Assembly: GCA_910586575.1 (NCBI GenBank)
Contig: CAJUJQ010000089.1
Location: 1 to 12,974 of the forward strand
DNA: 12,974 nt
Direction: 5' to 3'
From: an uncultured Clostridia bacterium
GTDB taxonomy: Bacteria; Bacillota; Clostridia; Oscillospirales; Butyricicoccaceae
The position numbers were made by a program, and so were the translations under genes. This document shows, one piece after another, positions 12,170 through 12,974 of this stretch (position 1 is its first letter; each line of letters starts with the position of its first letter). The notes under the pieces were generated by a model, which saw only the letters and a program-made list of their open reading frames with translations, was not told the origin of the DNA and did not search any database.

Positions 12170-12197
12170 GCACGGAAAGCAACGGCTTGTTCCGTGC
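12170..12197 (-). other. Hairpin between xpaC and telA
   Basis: GCACGGAA (12170-12177) pairs perfectly with TTCCGTGC (12190-12197). Inside, AGC-AACG-GCT can stack with a 2-nt bulge. No T tract follows on the minus strand, so it is not an intrinsic terminator. It may be an mRNA processing or stability element that sets the relative level of xpaC and the three genes behind it. Confidence 0.5.
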
Positions 12198-12216
12198 GGA
12201 TTGAATTCAGAATGTA

Positions 12217-12849
12217 CTAATTCAGTGCGTCGCTTTTCAGCATGTCTTTCAGCACTTCGATATCGGTGGAAATATCAAGCGTTTCACTCTCAAACAGGCT
12301 GTCCAGCTGGCTTTCAAACGCCTTCGCGATGGTTTCCGCGTTCTGCTCTACCTCCCGGCGCAGCTCGGCGGCGTTGGCGCCCTTCTGCTGCTCCATCCGC
12401 GCGTATGCAGACAGGATTTTAATGGAGGTCGGCAGGTAATATTCGGCGAAGCGGCGGATTTGGCGCGCCTTTTCGGGGTGATCACTGACCTCGCGAAGAA
12501 TCCCATTCCCGGCGCGTTCCATCCGGCGGATGCAGGCGGACAGTGGCTCGTCCTCAATGAAGTCGTCGAGCTGGGGCAGCAGGGCAAGATCCTTGCGGAC
12601 CTTTTCGAGCATTTCGTCCGTTGCCGCCTGACCGGTGCGGATAGGCTCCTCCGGTGCGGGAAGGTAAACGATTGTCGGCGGACACAGCTTGCGCCCGAGC
12701 CGCCAAACAAGTACGGACAGCAGCGCGGACAGCCCGACCGCCCACAGCCGGTAAATGGGCAGGGCGAACGCGGCGATCGGCCAAACGGCTGCGGCCAGAT
12801 AAAGCGGCACTGCCGATTCCACCTTTTTTTCAATGCGTTTTTCCGGCAC
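12217..12849 (-). CDS. xpaC: XpaC family protein
   Basis: An XpaC-type protein (5-bromo-4-chloroindolyl phosphate hydrolysis family), 210 residues. The name comes from a B. subtilis plate phenotype and no enzyme activity is proven. In Firmicutes it is typically encoded just before a TelA homologue, as here. A basic, charged N-terminus (PEKRIEKKV) leads into two hydrophobic segments at about 15-31 and 34-51 and a helical cytoplasmic domain. The family signature is RRFAEYYLPTSIKILSAYAR (132-151), then the C-terminal QLDSLFESETLDISTDIEVL (181-200). I choose the GTG at 12849: AAGGAG lies 9 nt upstream, and the predicted transcription start (about 12866) would cut off the alternative GTG at 12867, which has only a weak AAGAAG. 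The longer form would add six residues. First gene of the four-gene operon. Confidence 0.88.
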   Translation of the reverse strand: MPEKRIEKKVESAVPLYLAAAVWPIAAFALPIYRLWAVGLSALLSVLVWRLGRKLCPPTIVYLPAPEEPIRTGQAATDEMLEKVRKDLALLPQLDDFIEDEPLSACIRRMERAGNGILREVSDHPEKARQIRRFAEYYLPTSIKILSAYARMEQQKGANAAELRREVEQNAETIAKAFESQLDSLFESETLDISTDIEVLKDMLKSDALN

Positions 12850-12872
12850 GTGTATCAGCTCCTTCACTTCTT

Positions 12873-12901
12873 ATTCTACACTATTTACAGCTTGGACGCA
12901 A
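12873..12901 (-). promoter_or_regulatory. Promoter of the xpaC-telA-LemA-like-TPM operon
   Basis: On the minus strand -35 TTGCGT (12896-12901), a 17-nt spacer and -10 TAGAAT (12873-12878). The predicted start near 12866 leaves a very short leader of about 17 nt. Upstream (12902-12974) the sequence is AT-rich, with TTCATGAA-like symmetry near 12931-12938 and no gene. Confidence 0.65.
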
Positions 12902-12974
12902 GTAAACAACTTATGAACTTCACGGCAGTTTCATGAAATTTCCAGTAATTTACAAAAGTAAGAATGGTTGATTA

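Noticed and set aside
12849..12867. An xpaC start at the GTG at 12867
   Set aside because: Only a weak AAGAAG precedes it and the predicted transcript begins at about the same base. The GTG at 12849 has AAGGAG at good spacing. The difference is six residues and remains open.

Overview
The window reads as ordinary chromosome from a Gram-positive anaerobe of the class Clostridia, probably near the Oscillospiraceae/Ruminococcaceae. This is inferred from gene families, not from a marker gene. The signs are: strong GGAGG-type ribosome binding sites; a PtsI with the asparagine-bearing His loop I associate with Clostridia; a secreted protein with a copper-amine-oxidase-like stalk domain; a PpiC foldase; and an XpaC/TelA pair of the Firmicutes type. 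Coding regions are moderately GC-rich and intergenic regions AT-rich. I see no tRNA, rRNA, CRISPR array, insertion sequence, integrase or phage gene.

Layout. 1-238 is non-coding and rich in hairpins. On the minus strand follow a flavodoxin-fold protein (239-697) and an NfeD-SPFH pair (2348 down to 930), a membrane-scaffold operon. 2349-2893 is a long AT-rich intergenic region. It holds the minus-strand NfeD promoter, an exact 20-bp tandem duplication, a second direct repeat, a plus-strand promoter and a structured 5' leader. On the plus strand follow a YjbR/MmcQ protein (2894-3301), ptsI (3425-5086) with its own promoter and a very strong terminator, and a secreted stalk-domain protein (5310-6374). 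A bidirectional terminator separates these from a run of minus-strand genes: an unrecognised charged protein (6419-6937), a secreted PpiC foldase (7035-8201) and a lytic transglycosylase (8380-9087). Each of these three has its own promoter and terminator. The right end is a four-gene minus-strand operon, read from 12849 down to 9331: xpaC, telA, a LemA-like membrane-anchored protein and a TPM-domain protein with a long Gly/Arg-rich tail.

How they fit together. Apart from ptsI (phosphotransferase sugar uptake), YjbR and the flavodoxin, most genes act at the membrane or outside it. NfeD/SPFH organise membrane microdomains, PpiC folds secreted proteins, the transglycosylase cuts peptidoglycan, and the stalk protein is exported. 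The XpaC-TelA-LemA-like-TPM operon is the most interesting unit. Its families are linked to tellurite/toxic-anion and envelope stress, but their biochemistry is poorly known. Here they are tightly coupled (two 12-nt gaps, each holding the next ribosome binding site) behind one good sigma-A-type promoter. It may be an envelope-stress complex made of an outer TPM domain, two inner-membrane partners and a cytoplasmic coiled-coil partner.
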